A DNA stretch of 64,000 bases from Massilia sp. YIM B02443 (GCF_030411955.1 NZ_JASNRA010000007.1:62001-126000), one strand, 5' to 3'; positions 44,961 to 57,966 are shown, counted from the stretch's first letter. A program made the numbers and translations. Notes: generated by a model not told the origin, from the letters alone.

Positions 44961-47156
44961 TCAGGCGGAGCCGAGCGCGCGCGCCGGCAGGGCGAGCGCC
45001 GTGCCTGCGCCGGACCACGCCGGCAGGAGGATTTCAAAGGCGGTGCCGGCGGCGGAGCTGCGGCAGTCGATGTGGCCGCCCAGCTTCTTGACCAGGCCGT
45101 GCACGATGGACAGGCCGATGCCGCGCGGGACGCTGCCGTTGCCGTCGGTCGCTGCCTTGGTGCTGCGCACCGGCGCGAACAGGTTGGCCAGCACTTCGCG
45201 CGACAGGCCGGGGCCATTGTCGCTGACGACCAGCTCCAGGTACAGCTGGCGCTCGCGGTTGACGTGGCCGCGGTTGACGATCTCGATCCGGCCGGCGCCG
45301 CCGTGATTGCCCGCGCCCTGGCCCAGCGCTTCGACCGCGTTCTTGACCAGGTTGACCAGGATCTGCTTGAGCACGTCCGGGTCGCCTTCGATCGCGGCGT
45401 CGCCGGCCATGCGCGCCACGATCTCGATCGAGGACGGCACGAAGCTGCTGGCGCGGAACAGGCGCAGCACCTCGTCGACCACCCTGGCGGCATCGGTGGG
45501 CCGTGCCGCGCCCCAGCGTTCGTCTTCCTGCGCGCCGCCGTCGGCCAGGCTGCCGATCAGCTGGCCCACGCGGTCGATCTCTTCGTTCAGGATCGACAGC
45601 TCGCCGCCCACCGGTTCCTGGCGCGCCAGCTTGCTGTCCAATACGCTCAGGTAGTTCTTGATGATCGACAGCGGATTGTTCACTTCGTGCACCACGCGGC
45701 GCGACGCTTCGCGGAACTCTTCGGCGGCATGGGCCAGCTGACGGCGCGCCTGGCCGCGTTCGGCCAGCAGGGCTTCGAGCGCGCCGGCGGCCTGGACCCC
45801 GAAGGCCTGCATGAAGCGCTCGCGCCGCTGGCAATGCGGCAGCTGCCAGGCGGCGACGCCGCCCACCAGCACGCCCAGGCAGCGCGCTCCCGCCACCAGC
45901 GGCACCACCACCATGCTCTCGCTGCCCAGCATGCGCAGCAGCTGTTCCTCGGCCAGGCCGAGCGGCTGGCGCTCGCGCTGTACAAAAGCGGGACGGCGAT
46001 CGAGCGCGCTTTGCGCCACCGGTCCGCCCCTGGCCAGCGACACGCTGAATCCGGCGATGCGCTGCACGCCGGCCAGCGGCGCCCCGGCCAGCGCCTGGCC
46101 GGTCGGGTTCTCGAGCAGCACCACGGCGCTCTCGAAGTCGAACAGGATGCGCGCGGTGCGCGTCATCGCCTCGACCAGGCCCGTTTCTCCCTGCTGGCGC
46201 GCCAGGCTCTGGCCCACTTCGGACACCAGCACCATATTGCGCATCTCTTCGTTGAGGCGCTGCTGCACCGGGTCGGCGGGCGGCGGCGCCCAGGCCGGCG
46301 GCGCCGCGATGTCGTCGGCCCCGTTCAGGTCGATGCCCAGGTGGGCGGCCGCCTGCTCGACCTGGCGCCCGGCGCCGTCGCGCATCTGCGTCGCGCGTTC
46401 GACGGGAATCGCGCACAAGGCGCAGGCGTCCAGGACCTGCGCCGCGTCGTCCGCGTGCGCCGCCAGCACGTGCGCCAGGCGCACGATGCGGATCAATGGA
46501 TGGCTCGCTTCCAGCCGTTCGCTCGGCTCGTGGTGGTACAGCACCGCGTCGGCCAGGAACGAGTCCAGGCGCCAGCGCTCGATCAGCCAGGCGCCGGCCT
46601 CGGTGTGGGTGATCTGCAGCGTGCGCTGCTCGACCGCGCACAGGTCTTCGTCGTCGCGCGCGGTGAAATTGAAGCCGTATTCCTTGGGCGCGGCGGCCAG
46701 CAGCGCCAGCCGGCCGACGTTGTGCAGCAGGCCGGCAAGATAGGCTTCTTCGGGATGCGGGTAGTCGAGCATGCGCGCCGCGTCGCGCGCGATTACCGCC
46801 GCGCCGAGGGCGTTCTTCCAGAACGCGCGCAGGTCGACGCTGCCGGCATGGGGGAAGCTGTTGAAGGTCTGGAACACCGAGTCGCTGATCACCAGCGTCT
46901 TGATCATGTCGGTGCCGAGCGCCACCAGCGACTGCTCGAGATTGGCGCTGCGCGTGGTGCGGTGGTAGGCGGAGCTGTTGGCCACCGCCAGCAGCTTGGC
47001 GGTCATGCCGGCATCCTTGCCGATCAGGGCGGCGAGTTCGGGCATGCCGAGGTCGTCGGCCTGCAGGTGCTCGATCAGCTTGACCAGGATCTGCGGCATG
47101 GCCGGCAGTCGGGCAATCAGGAGGCGATTGCGGATGTCCTGGTCGGATTGGTGCAT
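44961..47156 (-). CDS. HDOD-GAF hybrid sensor histidine kinase
   Basis: 731 residues. HDOD domain (~10-215; RLPAMPQILVKLIEHL, YLAGLLHNVGRLAL), then GAF (~310-460; FDFESAVVLLENPT), a HisKA-like region with VHEVNNPLSIIKNYL, and HATPase (DNGPGLS, GIGLSIVHGLVKKLGG). No membrane segment: cytoplasmic. First gene of a three-gene set with REC-PAS-GGDEF-EAL and SEL1. ATG at 47156 was preferred to a GTG at 47222 that would add 22 residues. Confidence 0.9.
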   Translation of the reverse strand: MHQSDQDIRNRLLIARLPAMPQILVKLIEHLQADDLGMPELAALIGKDAGMTAKLLAVANSSAYHRTTRSANLEQSLVALGTDMIKTLVISDSVFQTFNSFPHAGSVDLRAFWKNALGAAVIARDAARMLDYPHPEEAYLAGLLHNVGRLALLAAAPKEYGFNFTARDDEDLCAVEQRTLQITHTEAGAWLIERWRLDSFLADAVLYHHEPSERLEASHPLIRIVRLAHVLAAHADDAAQVLDACALCAIPVERATQMRDGAGRQVEQAAAHLGIDLNGADDIAAPPAWAPPPADPVQQRLNEEMRNMVLVSEVGQSLARQQGETGLVEAMTRTARILFDFESAVVLLENPTGQALAGAPLAGVQRIAGFSVSLARGGPVAQSALDRRPAFVQRERQPLGLAEEQLLRMLGSESMVVVPLVAGARCLGVLVGGVAAWQLPHCQRRERFMQAFGVQAAGALEALLAERGQARRQLAHAAEEFREASRRVVHEVNNPLSIIKNYLSVLDSKLARQEPVGGELSILNEEIDRVGQLIGSLADGGAQEDERWGAARPTDAARVVDEVLRLFRASSFVPSSIEIVARMAGDAAIEGDPDVLKQILVNLVKNAVEALGQGAGNHGGAGRIEIVNRGHVNRERQLYLELVVSDNGPGLSREVLANLFAPVRSTKAATDGNGSVPRGIGLSIVHGLVKKLGGHIDCRSSAAGTAFEILLPAWSGAGTALALPARALGSA

Positions 47157-47487
47157 GTTTTCAAACACGGCCGCCACTTGTCGAAGGTATTTACCTGGTG
47201 GCGGGCCCGGGTGGCTTGCCACAACGTCTAGCGCTTCATTCCATGGAACAGGCGCGCGTTGTGCCCTCTGCTCCCGATGCTAAAGTAAAAACGCATCTTA
47301 GCATATATATATTTCTGATCTGGAACAATAGTTACGCTGGAAACTCTTGCCGAGTAATTGCTCTAATGCTAGGGGCGCATTGTACAGCAACTTGTGGTAA
47401 ATGGTTAAATTTTACCCAAGAGACTTGTCGCAATTGCAATTACACAACGTTACCCGGGCTGCATGATACACCCGGGTAGTGGCATGC
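47157..47487. other. AT-rich gap upstream of the HDOD kinase
   Basis: 331 bp, much more AT-rich than neighbours (CATATATATATTTC, AATGGTTAAATTTTACC), with no coding frame. It should contain the HDOD operon promoter. An inverted pair ACCCGGG/CCCGGGT at 47453-47478 lies just past the MFS stop and could end that transcript, although it has no T-run. Confidence 0.5.
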
Positions 47488-48777
47488 TCAAGGGACGTGG
47501 TGGCCGCTGGCGCGCAGCTTGCGCCGGTGCCGGCGCGCGGTTACCCAGCAGGCCAGCGACAGCAGCACGAAGCCGGCCTGGCCCAGCGCCAGCGCCAGCA
47601 CCGAATGCGACAGCGCCGGCGCCACCGCCCCCGCCACCACCGCGCCCAGCAGGGTCGAGACGAACGACTGGCACGAGGCCACGGTGCCGCGGATGTGCGG
47701 AAACAAATCCAGCGCCAGCAGCGTGGCGCCGGGCGCGATCAGCGAGCTGCCAAAGGTGAAGAAGAACATCGGCGCCACGCTCCACGGCAGCGCCGGCGGC
47801 AGGAACACGTGGTAGCTCACGTTGAACGCCACGGCGCCGAGCATGAAGAAAAAGCCCATGCGGATCTGGCGCGCGAAGTCCATCGTGCCGGCCAGGCGGT
47901 TGGCCATCAGCGAGCCGAGGAAGATGCCGCTCACGGTCGGCACGAACAGCCAGGCGAATTGCGACGGACCCAGGCCCAGGCTTTCGGGCAGCATCACCGG
48001 GGCCGCCGCGATGTACAGGAACAGGCCGGCGAAGTTGAGGGCCGTGACGCCGGCCTTCATGTGGAACAGGAAGGAGCTGAAGATGGCGCCGTAGCTCTGC
48101 GCCAAAAAGCGCGGATTGAACGGCTGGCGTTTCGGCAGCGGCACCGTCTCGGGCAGGTGCTTCCAGCAGAACCAGCCCAGCAGCACGGTGTACAGACACA
48201 GCGCGATAAAGATGCTGCGCCAGTCGAACAGGGTCACGATCCAGCCGCCCACCACCGGCGCGATGGCCGGCGCGATCGAGAAGATCATGGTCACCATCGA
48301 CAGCAGCCGCGCGGCGGCGGTATCGGAATACAGGTCGCGGATGATGGCGCGCCCCACCACCACCCCGGCCCCGGCCGACACCCCCTGCATGATGCGGAAC
48401 ACCCACAGGTAGTGCACCGAGGACGCCGCGGCGCAGCCGAAGGTGCCGATCGCGAACACCACCAGCGCCACCAGGATCACGTTGCGCCGGCCGAAGGCGT
48501 CGGACAGCGCGCCATGCCACAGCACCATGGCGGCGAAGGCCAGCATGTAGGCGGTCAGGGTTTGCTGCACCTCCAGCGGGGTGGCGCGCAGCTCGGCCTG
48601 GATCTGCGGGAAGGCCGGCAGGTAAGCGTCGATCGAGAACGGCCCCAGCATCGACAGGGCCGCCAGCAGCGTGGCCAGGCCGCCGGCCGTGAGCATCGCG
48701 ATCTTGTGCGGCGGGGGAAGCGGCACCGGGGTGACCGGGTCCTTGGGCAGATCGGATGGTTCTGTGGGCGGCAGCAT
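47488..48777 (-). CDS. Bcr/CflA-type MFS multidrug transporter
   Basis: 429 residues with 12 membrane segments. The Bcr/CflA N-terminal pattern (GPFSIDAYLPAFPQIQAEL) and the MFS motif GALSDAFGRRNVIL between TM2 and TM3 are present, and RIMQGVSAGAGVVVGRAIIRDLY is motif C-like. Proton-driven drug efflux is the family role; substrate unknown. Start ATG 48777 is 9 bp after the RNA methyltransferase stop, so they are co-transcribed. Confidence 0.92.
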   Translation of the reverse strand: MLPPTEPSDLPKDPVTPVPLPPPHKIAMLTAGGLATLLAALSMLGPFSIDAYLPAFPQIQAELRATPLEVQQTLTAYMLAFAAMVLWHGALSDAFGRRNVILVALVVFAIGTFGCAAASSVHYLWVFRIMQGVSAGAGVVVGRAIIRDLYSDTAAARLLSMVTMIFSIAPAIAPVVGGWIVTLFDWRSIFIALCLYTVLLGWFCWKHLPETVPLPKRQPFNPRFLAQSYGAIFSSFLFHMKAGVTALNFAGLFLYIAAAPVMLPESLGLGPSQFAWLFVPTVSGIFLGSLMANRLAGTMDFARQIRMGFFFMLGAVAFNVSYHVFLPPALPWSVAPMFFFTFGSSLIAPGATLLALDLFPHIRGTVASCQSFVSTLLGAVVAGAVAPALSHSVLALALGQAGFVLLSLACWVTARRHRRKLRASGHHVP

Positions 48778-48786
48778 GGGTTCTCG

Positions 48787-49989
48787 TCAGTCTTGTTTCG
48801 GTTTTGCTTCCTCGCGGCGGTTGAAGCCGGCCACCATGTCGAAGCGGAACAGGCGGCATTCGAGCGCGCCGTTGAAGAACGGCGTCTTGCGCGATTCCTT
48901 CAGGCGCAAGAGCTTGGGCAGGCCCAGGTCCGCAGTGAACAGGTAAGCGGTCCAGCCGGCGAAGCGCTGCTTGAGCGTGGTGCTGAAGGCGGAATAGAAG
49001 CCGCTCGCCATGTCGTCCTGCGGGATGGTGCTGTCGCCGCGCACGCCGATCCGCTCGCCGTACGGCGGGTTGGTCAAGAGGATGCCCGGCTGTTCGGTCG
49101 GCGCCACCACGTGTTGGGCTTCGATCTGCTTGAGCGGCACGTCGAACAGGATGCCGGCCACCTTCAGGTTATGGCGCGTCATGGCGACCATGTCGCCCGA
49201 GATGTCGGAGCCGAAGATGGTCGGCTGGTCCGGTAGCGGGTTCGGCTTGATGGCCGACTTCATCGCGGCCCAGGCCTGGCGGTCATGGTCGCGGAATTTT
49301 TCAAAAGCGAACTTGCGGCGCGCGCCGGGCGGAATGCCCTGCACCATCTGGGCCGCCTCGACCAGGATCGTGCCCGAACCGCACATCGGATCGAACAGCG
49401 GCACGCCCGGCTTCCAGCCCGACACGCGCAGCAGGCCCGCGGCCAGGTTCTCGCGCAGCGGCGCGTCGCCCGTCTCTTCGCGCCAGCCGCGCTTGAACAG
49501 CGCCTCGCCCGAGGTATCCAGATAGATGATGAAGTTGCGCTGGTCGAGGAAACCGGCGATGCGCATGTCCGGCTCGCGCGTGTTGACCGACGGGCGCTTG
49601 TTGAACTGGTCGCGGAAGCGGTCGCAGACGGCGTCCTTGATCTTGAGCGTGGTGAACTCGAGGCTCTTCAAAGGCGATTTCACCGCGGTGACGTCGACCC
49701 GGATGGTGTGCTCGGGGCCGAACCAGTCTTCCCAGGGCTGCTCGAGCACCAGGTCGTAGATGTCGTTTTCGTTGCTGTAGCTGCGCTGGCCCATGCGCAT
49801 CAATACGCGCGAGGCGATGCGCGAGTGCAGGTTGACCAGCCAGGCGTCTTGCAGGGAACCGGAGCAGTGCACGCCGCCGGGAACCTGGTTGTGCACCTTG
49901 AAGGTGGTGCTCAGCTGGGCGATCTCGCCCAGTTCTTCGGCCAGCGCCGCTTCCATGCCGCGCGGGCATGGGCAAAAATAAGATGCCAT
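48787..49989 (-). CDS. THUMP-domain 23S rRNA/RNA methyltransferase (RlmL N-domain type)
   Basis: 400 residues. N-terminal THUMP region (GMEAALAEELGEI to LHSRIASRVLMRM), then class I methyltransferase with FDPMCGSGTILVEAA and LLTNPPYGERIG (NPPY). It matches the RlmL-type m2G enzyme without the RlmK half, often just called class I SAM-dependent RNA methyltransferase in betaproteobacteria. ATG at 49989 (MASYFCPCPRG) is the family start. Confidence 0.92.
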   Translation of the reverse strand: MASYFCPCPRGMEAALAEELGEIAQLSTTFKVHNQVPGGVHCSGSLQDAWLVNLHSRIASRVLMRMGQRSYSNENDIYDLVLEQPWEDWFGPEHTIRVDVTAVKSPLKSLEFTTLKIKDAVCDRFRDQFNKRPSVNTREPDMRIAGFLDQRNFIIYLDTSGEALFKRGWREETGDAPLRENLAAGLLRVSGWKPGVPLFDPMCGSGTILVEAAQMVQGIPPGARRKFAFEKFRDHDRQAWAAMKSAIKPNPLPDQPTIFGSDISGDMVAMTRHNLKVAGILFDVPLKQIEAQHVVAPTEQPGILLTNPPYGERIGVRGDSTIPQDDMASGFYSAFSTTLKQRFAGWTAYLFTADLGLPKLLRLKESRKTPFFNGALECRLFRFDMVAGFNRREEAKPKQD

Positions 49990-50092
49990 TACAGGGGTAC
50001 CTTTTGTCCGTTGATGAAACTGTGAAGCCATGGAGATAACGCGTCAGCCGGGGAATCGGCTGACCGTAAAATGCGGTTTATTACTGTGCTGC

Positions 50093-50509
50093 TTAGAACG
50101 GCTTGACCACCACCAGCACCACGATCGCCAGCAGCAATACCACCGGCACTTCGTTGAACCAGCGATACCAGGTATGGCTGCGCGTATTGACGCCGCGTTC
50201 GAATTTCTTGAGGATGGCGCCGCACATATGATGGTAGCCGATGGTCACCAGCACCAGCGCGAGCTTGGCGTGCAGCCAGCCGCCCTGGATGCCGAAGCCC
50301 ATCCACAGGTACAGGCCGAGCAGCACCGCCGGCACCGAGATGATCATCGAGAAGCGGTACAGGCGGCGCGCCATGCCCAGCAGGCGGGCGGTCGCCTCCG
50401 GATTGGTTTCCTGGGCCAGGTTGACAAAAATGCGCGGCAGGTAGAACAGGCCGGCGAACCATGAGGCGATGAAGACGATGTGCAGGGCTTTGGTCCAGAG
50501 ATACAGCAT
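50093..50509 (-). CDS. hemJ: Protoporphyrinogen oxidase HemJ
   Basis: 138 residues, four membrane segments, with WTKALHIVFIASWFAGLFYLP, YRFSMIISVPAVLLG, WLHAKLALVL and the conserved HHMCG. It converts protoporphyrinogen IX to protoporphyrin IX in the inner membrane, feeding HemH. Family CopD/HemJ. It starts 17 bp after the proA stop. Confidence 0.92.
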   Translation of the reverse strand: MLYLWTKALHIVFIASWFAGLFYLPRIFVNLAQETNPEATARLLGMARRLYRFSMIISVPAVLLGLYLWMGFGIQGGWLHAKLALVLVTIGYHHMCGAILKKFERGVNTRSHTWYRWFNEVPVVLLLAIVVLVVVKPF

Positions 50510-50526
50510 GCGGTTCCTTGTTGAGT

Positions 50527-51795
50527 TTATTGACGGATTTCGCCGTGGCCGAACACGACGTACTTGAGCGAAGTGAGCCCTTCCAGCCCGACCGGCCCGC
50601 GCGCGTGCAGCTTGTCGTTCGAGATCCCGATCTCGGCGCCCAGGCCGTACTCGAAGCCGTCGGCGAAACGGGTCGAGGCATTCACCATCACCGAGGCCGA
50701 ATCGACTTCGCGCAGGAAGCGCATGGCGGCGCTGTAGTCTTCGGTGACGATGGCTTCGGTGTGCTTCGACGAATACATCTCGATGTGGTCCATCGCCTCG
50801 TCGATGCCGGCGACGACCTTGACCGCCAGGATCGGTGCCAGGTATTCAGTCGACCAGTCTTCTTCGACGGCTGCGACCAGGTGCGGGTAGCCGGCCAGGA
50901 TTGCCTGCGCTTCGGGATCGGCGCGCAGTTCGACCTGCTTGTCGGCATACAGCGTGGCCAGGCGCGGCAGCACGCTCGGCGCGATCGCGCTTGATACCAG
51001 CAGCGTCTCCATCGTGTTGCAGGTGCCGTAGCGGTGGCACTTGGCGTTGAACGCGATCGCCAGCGCCTTGTCGACGTCGGCCCTGGCGTCGATGTAGACG
51101 TGGCAGATGCCGTCCAGGTGCTTGATCATCGGCACCGTGCTCTCGGCCATCAGGCGCGCGATCAGGCCCTTGCCGCCGCGCGGCACGATCACGTCGACGT
51201 ACTGCGGCATCGTGATCAGGGCGCCGACGGCGGCGCGGTCGACCGTGTCGACCACCTGCACCGCATCAAGCGGCAGGCCGGCCTTGCCGAGGCCTTCGGC
51301 CACCAGCTTGGCCAGCGCGCGGTTGCAGTGGATCGCTTCCGAGCCGCCGCGCAGGATCGCGGCATTGCCGCTCTTGATGCACAGGCCGGCCGCATCGACC
51401 GTCACGTTGGGCCGCGCTTCATAGATGATGCCGATCACGCCCAGCGGCACGCGCATCTGGCCGACCTGGATGCCGCTCGGGCGCACCTTCATGTTCGAGA
51501 TCTCGCCCACAGGATCGGGCAGCGCGGCGATCTGGCGCAGGCCGGCGACCATGGTGGCGATGGCCGCATCGGACAAGGCCAGGCGGTCCATCAGGGCCGG
51601 GGCCAGGCCGGCGGCTTGCGCGGTCTCGAGATCTTTTTCATTCGCGGCGCGCAGCTCGGACGCGTCGCGCTCGATGGCGTCCGCAATCAGGTGCAACGCG
51701 CGGTTGCGGGTGGCGGTGTCGGCGCGCGCCATCGCGCGCGAAGCGGCGCGCGCCTGGCGGCCGAGCAGGTGCATGTGTGCGGTGATGTCCATCAT
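50527..51795 (-). CDS. proA: Glutamate-5-semialdehyde dehydrogenase
   Basis: 422 residues. Reduces gamma-glutamyl phosphate to the semialdehyde in proline synthesis. Motifs [38 protein letters not shown] and the catalytic Cys in [12 protein letters not shown] are present. ATG at 51795 or 51792. It lies downstream of holA across a REP element that fills the 74-bp gap. Confidence 0.98.
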   Translation of the reverse strand: MMDITAHMHLLGRQARAASRAMARADTATRNRALHLIADAIERDASELRAANEKDLETAQAAGLAPALMDRLALSDAAIATMVAGLRQIAALPDPVGEISNMKVRPSGIQVGQMRVPLGVIGIIYEARPNVTVDAAGLCIKSGNAAILRGGSEAIHCNRALAKLVAEGLGKAGLPLDAVQVVDTVDRAAVGALITMPQYVDVIVPRGGKGLIARLMAESTVPMIKHLDGICHVYIDARADVDKALAIAFNAKCHRYGTCNTMETLLVSSAIAPSVLPRLATLYADKQVELRADPEAQAILAGYPHLVAAVEEDWSTEYLAPILAVKVVAGIDEAMDHIEMYSSKHTEAIVTEDYSAAMRFLREVDSASVMVNASTRFADGFEYGLGAEIGISNDKLHARGPVGLEGLTSLKYVVFGHGEIRQ

Positions 51796-51841
51796 TGTCC
51801 CGTTGCGTTGTAATCGGTGGCATGGGATGCGTGCCTGGTTT

Positions 51842-51873
51842 GAACGCGTGGACGGGAAACCCGTCCGCCCTAC
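51842..51873 (-). repeat. Single REP-like element at the holA stop
   Basis: On the minus strand GTAGGGCGGACGGG-TTT-CCCGTCCACGCG forms a hairpin like the arms at 41076-41272 (same GTAGGG head and ACGCG tail, different stem). Again the head supplies the TAG stop of the upstream gene. Confidence 0.65.
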
Positions 51874-52883
51874 CGCGCCACCCGCAACGCCAGCTGCAAC
51901 ATCGCATCCCACGCGTCGCCGGCGAACGCCTTGGAGCGCAAGCCCTTGACCATGCGGTCGACCTGCGCCGCGTCCTGCAGCGCCGCTTCCAGGGTGGCGA
52001 GCGACACGCGGCGCAGCGCCGGTTCCATCATCCGCTCGCGCGGACCCCAGATCCGGTATTCCTTGAGCAGCGCGCCCAGCGGCCTTCCCTGCCCCATCCC
52101 GGATTTCAATTTTAGCAGCGTGCGGATTTCTTCGGTGACCGCCCACAGCACCAGCGGCAGCGCCTCGCCCTCGCCTTTCAGGCCTTCGAGCATGCGCGCC
52201 AATCGTGTGGCATCCCCCAACAGCATCGCTTCGGACAGCTTGAACACGTCGTAGCGCGCCACATTGAGCACCGCGTCGTGCACCTGCTCGAACGTCAGGC
52301 GGCCCGGCTCGTACAACAGGCCCAGCTTCTGGATTTCCTGGTGCGCCGCCAGCAGGTTGCCCTCGACCCGGTCGGCGATGAAGTCCAGGCTCTGGCGCTC
52401 GGCGCTCTGGCCCTGGCTTGATAAGCGCATGCCGATCCACTGCGGCAGCTGCGCCCGCTCCACGTTCGGGATCTCGATATACACCGCGGCCTGCTGCAGC
52501 GTCGTTACCCAGGCCGCCTTGGCGGTCTGCCAGTCCAGCTTGGGCAGGGTAATCAGGGTCAGGTTGTCGGGGCTGAGGTCCTTGGCGTAGCTTTGCAATG
52601 CGGCGCTGCCGTCCTTGCCTGGTTTACCGGTCGGGATGCGCAATTCGATCAGCTTCTTGTCGCCGAACAGCGATAAGGCCTGGTTGGCCGCCAGCAGCTC
52701 GCCCCACTTGAAGGTGCGCTCCACCGTCAGCACGTCGCGCTCGGTGTAGCCTTGCGCGCGCGCCGTCTTGCGAATGCGGTCGGCCGCTTCCAGCGCGAGC
52801 AGGTGCTCGTCGCTGGTGATCACGTACAACGGCGCCAATCCCTTGGCCAGCTGGCCGTCGAGCGCCTCGAGCCGTAACTGCAT
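51870..52883 (-). CDS. holA: DNA polymerase III delta subunit
   Basis: 337 residues, the clamp-loader subunit that opens the beta ring. DnaE-like delta motifs: [34 protein letters not shown], and the C-terminal helical part [18 protein letters not shown]. It is in the conserved leuS-lptE-holA order. ATG at 52883, 7 bp after lptE. Confidence 0.95.
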   Translation of the reverse strand: MQLRLEALDGQLAKGLAPLYVITSDEHLLALEAADRIRKTARAQGYTERDVLTVERTFKWGELLAANQALSLFGDKKLIELRIPTGKPGKDGSAALQSYAKDLSPDNLTLITLPKLDWQTAKAAWVTTLQQAAVYIEIPNVERAQLPQWIGMRLSSQGQSAERQSLDFIADRVEGNLLAAHQEIQKLGLLYEPGRLTFEQVHDAVLNVARYDVFKLSEAMLLGDATRLARMLEGLKGEGEALPLVLWAVTEEIRTLLKLKSGMGQGRPLGALLKEYRIWGPRERMMEPALRRVSLATLEAALQDAAQVDRMVKGLRSKAFAGDAWDAMLQLALRVAR

Positions 52884-52890
52884 CGCGGGG

Positions 52891-53412
52891 TCAGGCTCCC
52901 ACCGGTTTGATCGCCACCAGGCGGCGCAGGATCTGCTGCACCAGGTCGGTCTGCATGTCGCGGTACAGCAGCGCTTCTTCCGATTCCTTGGCCAGCACCT
53001 GCGATTCGTCGAAGGCGATGTTGCGGCGCAGGGTGATCTCGGTCGGCGCCAACAGCTGGCGGTTGTTCGCATCGCGCACCTGGAACACCAGCGTGTAGCT
53101 GAGCGAATATTCGCGCACCCGGCCCAGGCTGTTGAGCGACTGGATCGCCTTGCCGCGCGTTTCGCTGATCACGTCGAACAGCGCTTCGGCCTTCGAGGCA
53201 TCATTGACGACGCGCACGGCATCGCCCGCGCGCAGGTTGCGCTTGAGTTCAGTACCCAGCGGCGACGACTCGTTGAACGACAGCCAGATCGACTGGAACG
53301 GCATGTTGTACTGACCGTTGCTGCCGCGCAGCTGGAAGCCACAGCCCGCCAGGACCGCCGCCGCCAGCAGCGCGCACAGGGCGCGCACCAGGTGTTTGCT
53401 CGGCGCGCTCAT
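52891..53412 (-). CDS. lptE: LPS assembly lipoprotein LptE
   Basis: 173 residues. Lipoprotein signal with lipobox AAVLAGC followed by GFQLRG, then the LptE fold (SETRGKAIQSLNSLGRVREYSL, RNIAFDESQVLAKESE). It plugs the LptD barrel in the outer membrane. A GTG at 53418 overlapping the leuS stop (GTGA) is an alternative start two codons upstream. Confidence 0.95.
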   Translation of the reverse strand: MSAPSKHLVRALCALLAAAVLAGCGFQLRGSNGQYNMPFQSIWLSFNESSPLGTELKRNLRAGDAVRVVNDASKAEALFDVISETRGKAIQSLNSLGRVREYSLSYTLVFQVRDANNRQLLAPTEITLRRNIAFDESQVLAKESEEALLYRDMQTDLVQQILRRLVAIKPVGA

Positions 53413-53414
53413 GA

Positions 53415-56198
<2,784 letters not shown>

Positions 56199-56525
56199 TC
56201 ATCGCAGGACCAGTTCCAGCGCCGGCTTCTCGCCGTAATCCTCGTAGCGCTCGTTGATGCCGCCGATGCAGAACGTCAGTTCTTCGAGCAGGTCCGGCGC
56301 CTGCGCTTTCATCTTCTCGGCATCGGTAATCACGATTTCGAGGACCTCATTGGCTTTCAACCGGAATTTGGTCATGTTCTCGTCGTCGCGCAGATAGCTC
56401 ATGCAGTCGACCCAGGCGTCGATGCTGTCGGCGTACGTCTCCGGGAAACCGAACGCTTCCCGGCTCTGCTGGTGGAAGGACGCCTCGTCGACGATCGCGG
56501 CGCCGTTCAGTTCAGCCACTGCCAT
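56199..56525 (-). CDS. Barstar-like protein
   Basis: 108 residues with the barstar pattern SFHQQSREAFGFPETYADS and IDAWVDCMSYL. Barstar relatives inhibit barnase-type RNases. No barnase-like gene is visible in the window, so it could be an orphan immunity gene or a domesticated regulator. It starts 3 bp after the dapB stop and ends in a terminator. Confidence 0.75.
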   Translation of the reverse strand: MAVAELNGAAIVDEASFHQQSREAFGFPETYADSIDAWVDCMSYLRDDENMTKFRLKANEVLEIVITDAEKMKAQAPDLLEELTFCIGGINERYEDYGEKPALELVLR

Positions 56526-56528
56526 GAA

Positions 56529-57338
56529 TCAAACCTTCAAGCCAAGGACGTCCTGCATGTCGAACAGGCCGTTGGCCTTGTCCGCCAGGAAGCGCGCGGC
56601 GCGCAGCGAACCGTGGGCATAGGTCACGCGGCTGCTCGACTTGTGGCTGATCTCGATCCGCTCGCCGGTGCCGAGGAACATCACGGTGTGGTCGCCCACC
56701 ACGTCGCCGCCGCGCACGGTGGCGAAACCGATGGTCGACGGATCGCGCTCGCCGGTCACGCCTTCACGGCCGTAGACGGCGCATTCCTTCAGGTCGCGGC
56801 CGATGGCGTCGGCAATCACTTCGCCCATCTTGAGCGCGGTGCCGGACGGCGCATCGACCTTGTGGCGGTGGTGCGCCTCGACGATCTCGATGTCGTAACC
56901 TTCGGCAAAGCTCCTGGCCGCCATTTCCAGCAGCTTGAGGGTGACGTTCACGCCCACGCTCATGTTCGGAGCGAACACCACGCCCACCTTTTCTGCCGCG
57001 GCGGCGATCGCGGCCTTGCCGGCGTCGTCGAAGCCGGTGGTGCCGATCACCATCTGCTTGCCGTTGGCGGCGCAGTATTCCAGGTGCGCCAGCGTGCCTT
57101 CCGGACGGGTGAAGTCGATCAGGATGTCGGCATTGTGCAGGCCGTGCTTGAGGCTGTCCTCGATCATCACGCCGGTCAGGAAGCCGCCGAAGGCGCCCGC
57201 GTCCTGGCCGATGAACGGCGAACCCGGCAGGTCCAGGGCGCCGGCCAGGCGCGCGTCCGGCGCGTACTGGATGGCTTCGATCAGCATGCGGCCCATGCGG
57301 CCGCTGGCGCCGGCAACGGCGATATTCAGCATCGTCAT
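56529..57338 (-). CDS. dapB: 4-hydroxy-tetrahydrodipicolinate reductase
   Basis: 269 residues. Lysine/diaminopimelate pathway reductase, NAD(P)H-dependent. [28 protein letters not shown], the catalytic [15 protein letters not shown] and CAVYGREG are present. ATG at 57338 has AAGGAG seven bases upstream; a second ATG lies two codons in. It is 10 bp after bamE. Confidence 0.98.
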   Translation of the reverse strand: MTMLNIAVAGASGRMGRMLIEAIQYAPDARLAGALDLPGSPFIGQDAGAFGGFLTGVMIEDSLKHGLHNADILIDFTRPEGTLAHLEYCAANGKQMVIGTTGFDDAGKAAIAAAAEKVGVVFAPNMSVGVNVTLKLLEMAARSFAEGYDIEIVEAHHRHKVDAPSGTALKMGEVIADAIGRDLKECAVYGREGVTGERDPSTIGFATVRGGDVVGDHTVMFLGTGERIEISHKSSSRVTYAHGSLRAARFLADKANGLFDMQDVLGLKV

Positions 57339-57348
57339 CGTGCGCTCC

Positions 57349-57966
57349 TTATGGCTGGATGGCGGCCGGGGCGTCGCCGGCGCGCACCGGGGCGACCGGA
57401 CGGGCTTCCGGCTTGTTCTTCGGCACCTTGGTCGGGCCGGCGATACGGTCGATGTAGTCGCGCTCGCTCGGCAGGTTGCCGCCTTCGAAGCGTTCGACCA
57501 CATTGTCCTTGAAGAAGATGGTGACGCGGCTGGTGGTCAGTTCGCCATTGCCGCGCGCCAGGTAGAACGGATAGTCCCAGCGGTCGGCATGGAAGGCGTC
57601 GGTCAGCAGCGGCGAGCCGAGCAGGAAGCGCACCTGGTCGCGGGTCTGGCCCACCTTCAGCCCGTTCAGCATTTCCTGCGAGACGAAGTTACCCTGCTGG
57701 ATGTCCGGGCGGTACGGCGAGAAGATCCACAGGAAGCGCTGCAGCTTCGATGCCTGGACGGTCTGCGCGCCGGCATTGGCGATCGCGGCCTGCTTCTCGG
57801 CGTCGGCCGCGGTCGCGCCGGCGTCGGTGCTCACCGGCGCCGCGGATTGGCTGCGCCAGCTGGCGCAGCCGGACAGCACGAGGGTGCAGGCCAGGCCGGC
57901 CGCGAGCGCCGCCCGGGCGGAGAATCGATGAAGACCGTAATGGCTAACGGCTGGTTTGACGCGCAT
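57349..57966 (-). CDS. bamE: Outer membrane assembly factor BamE (OmlA)
   Basis: 205 residues. Lipoprotein signal with lipobox LVLSGC (A S W following), then the SmpA/OmlA domain: [41 protein letters not shown]. It anchors in the outer membrane with BamA. Longer than E. coli BamE by a disordered C-terminal Pro/Ala tail. Starts 79 bp from divergent fur. Confidence 0.93.
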   Translation of the reverse strand: MRVKPAVSHYGLHRFSARAALAAGLACTLVLSGCASWRSQSAAPVSTDAGATAADAEKQAAIANAGAQTVQASKLQRFLWIFSPYRPDIQQGNFVSQEMLNGLKVGQTRDQVRFLLGSPLLTDAFHADRWDYPFYLARGNGELTTSRVTIFFKDNVVERFEGGNLPSERDYIDRIAGPTKVPKNKPEARPVAPVRAGDAPAAIQP

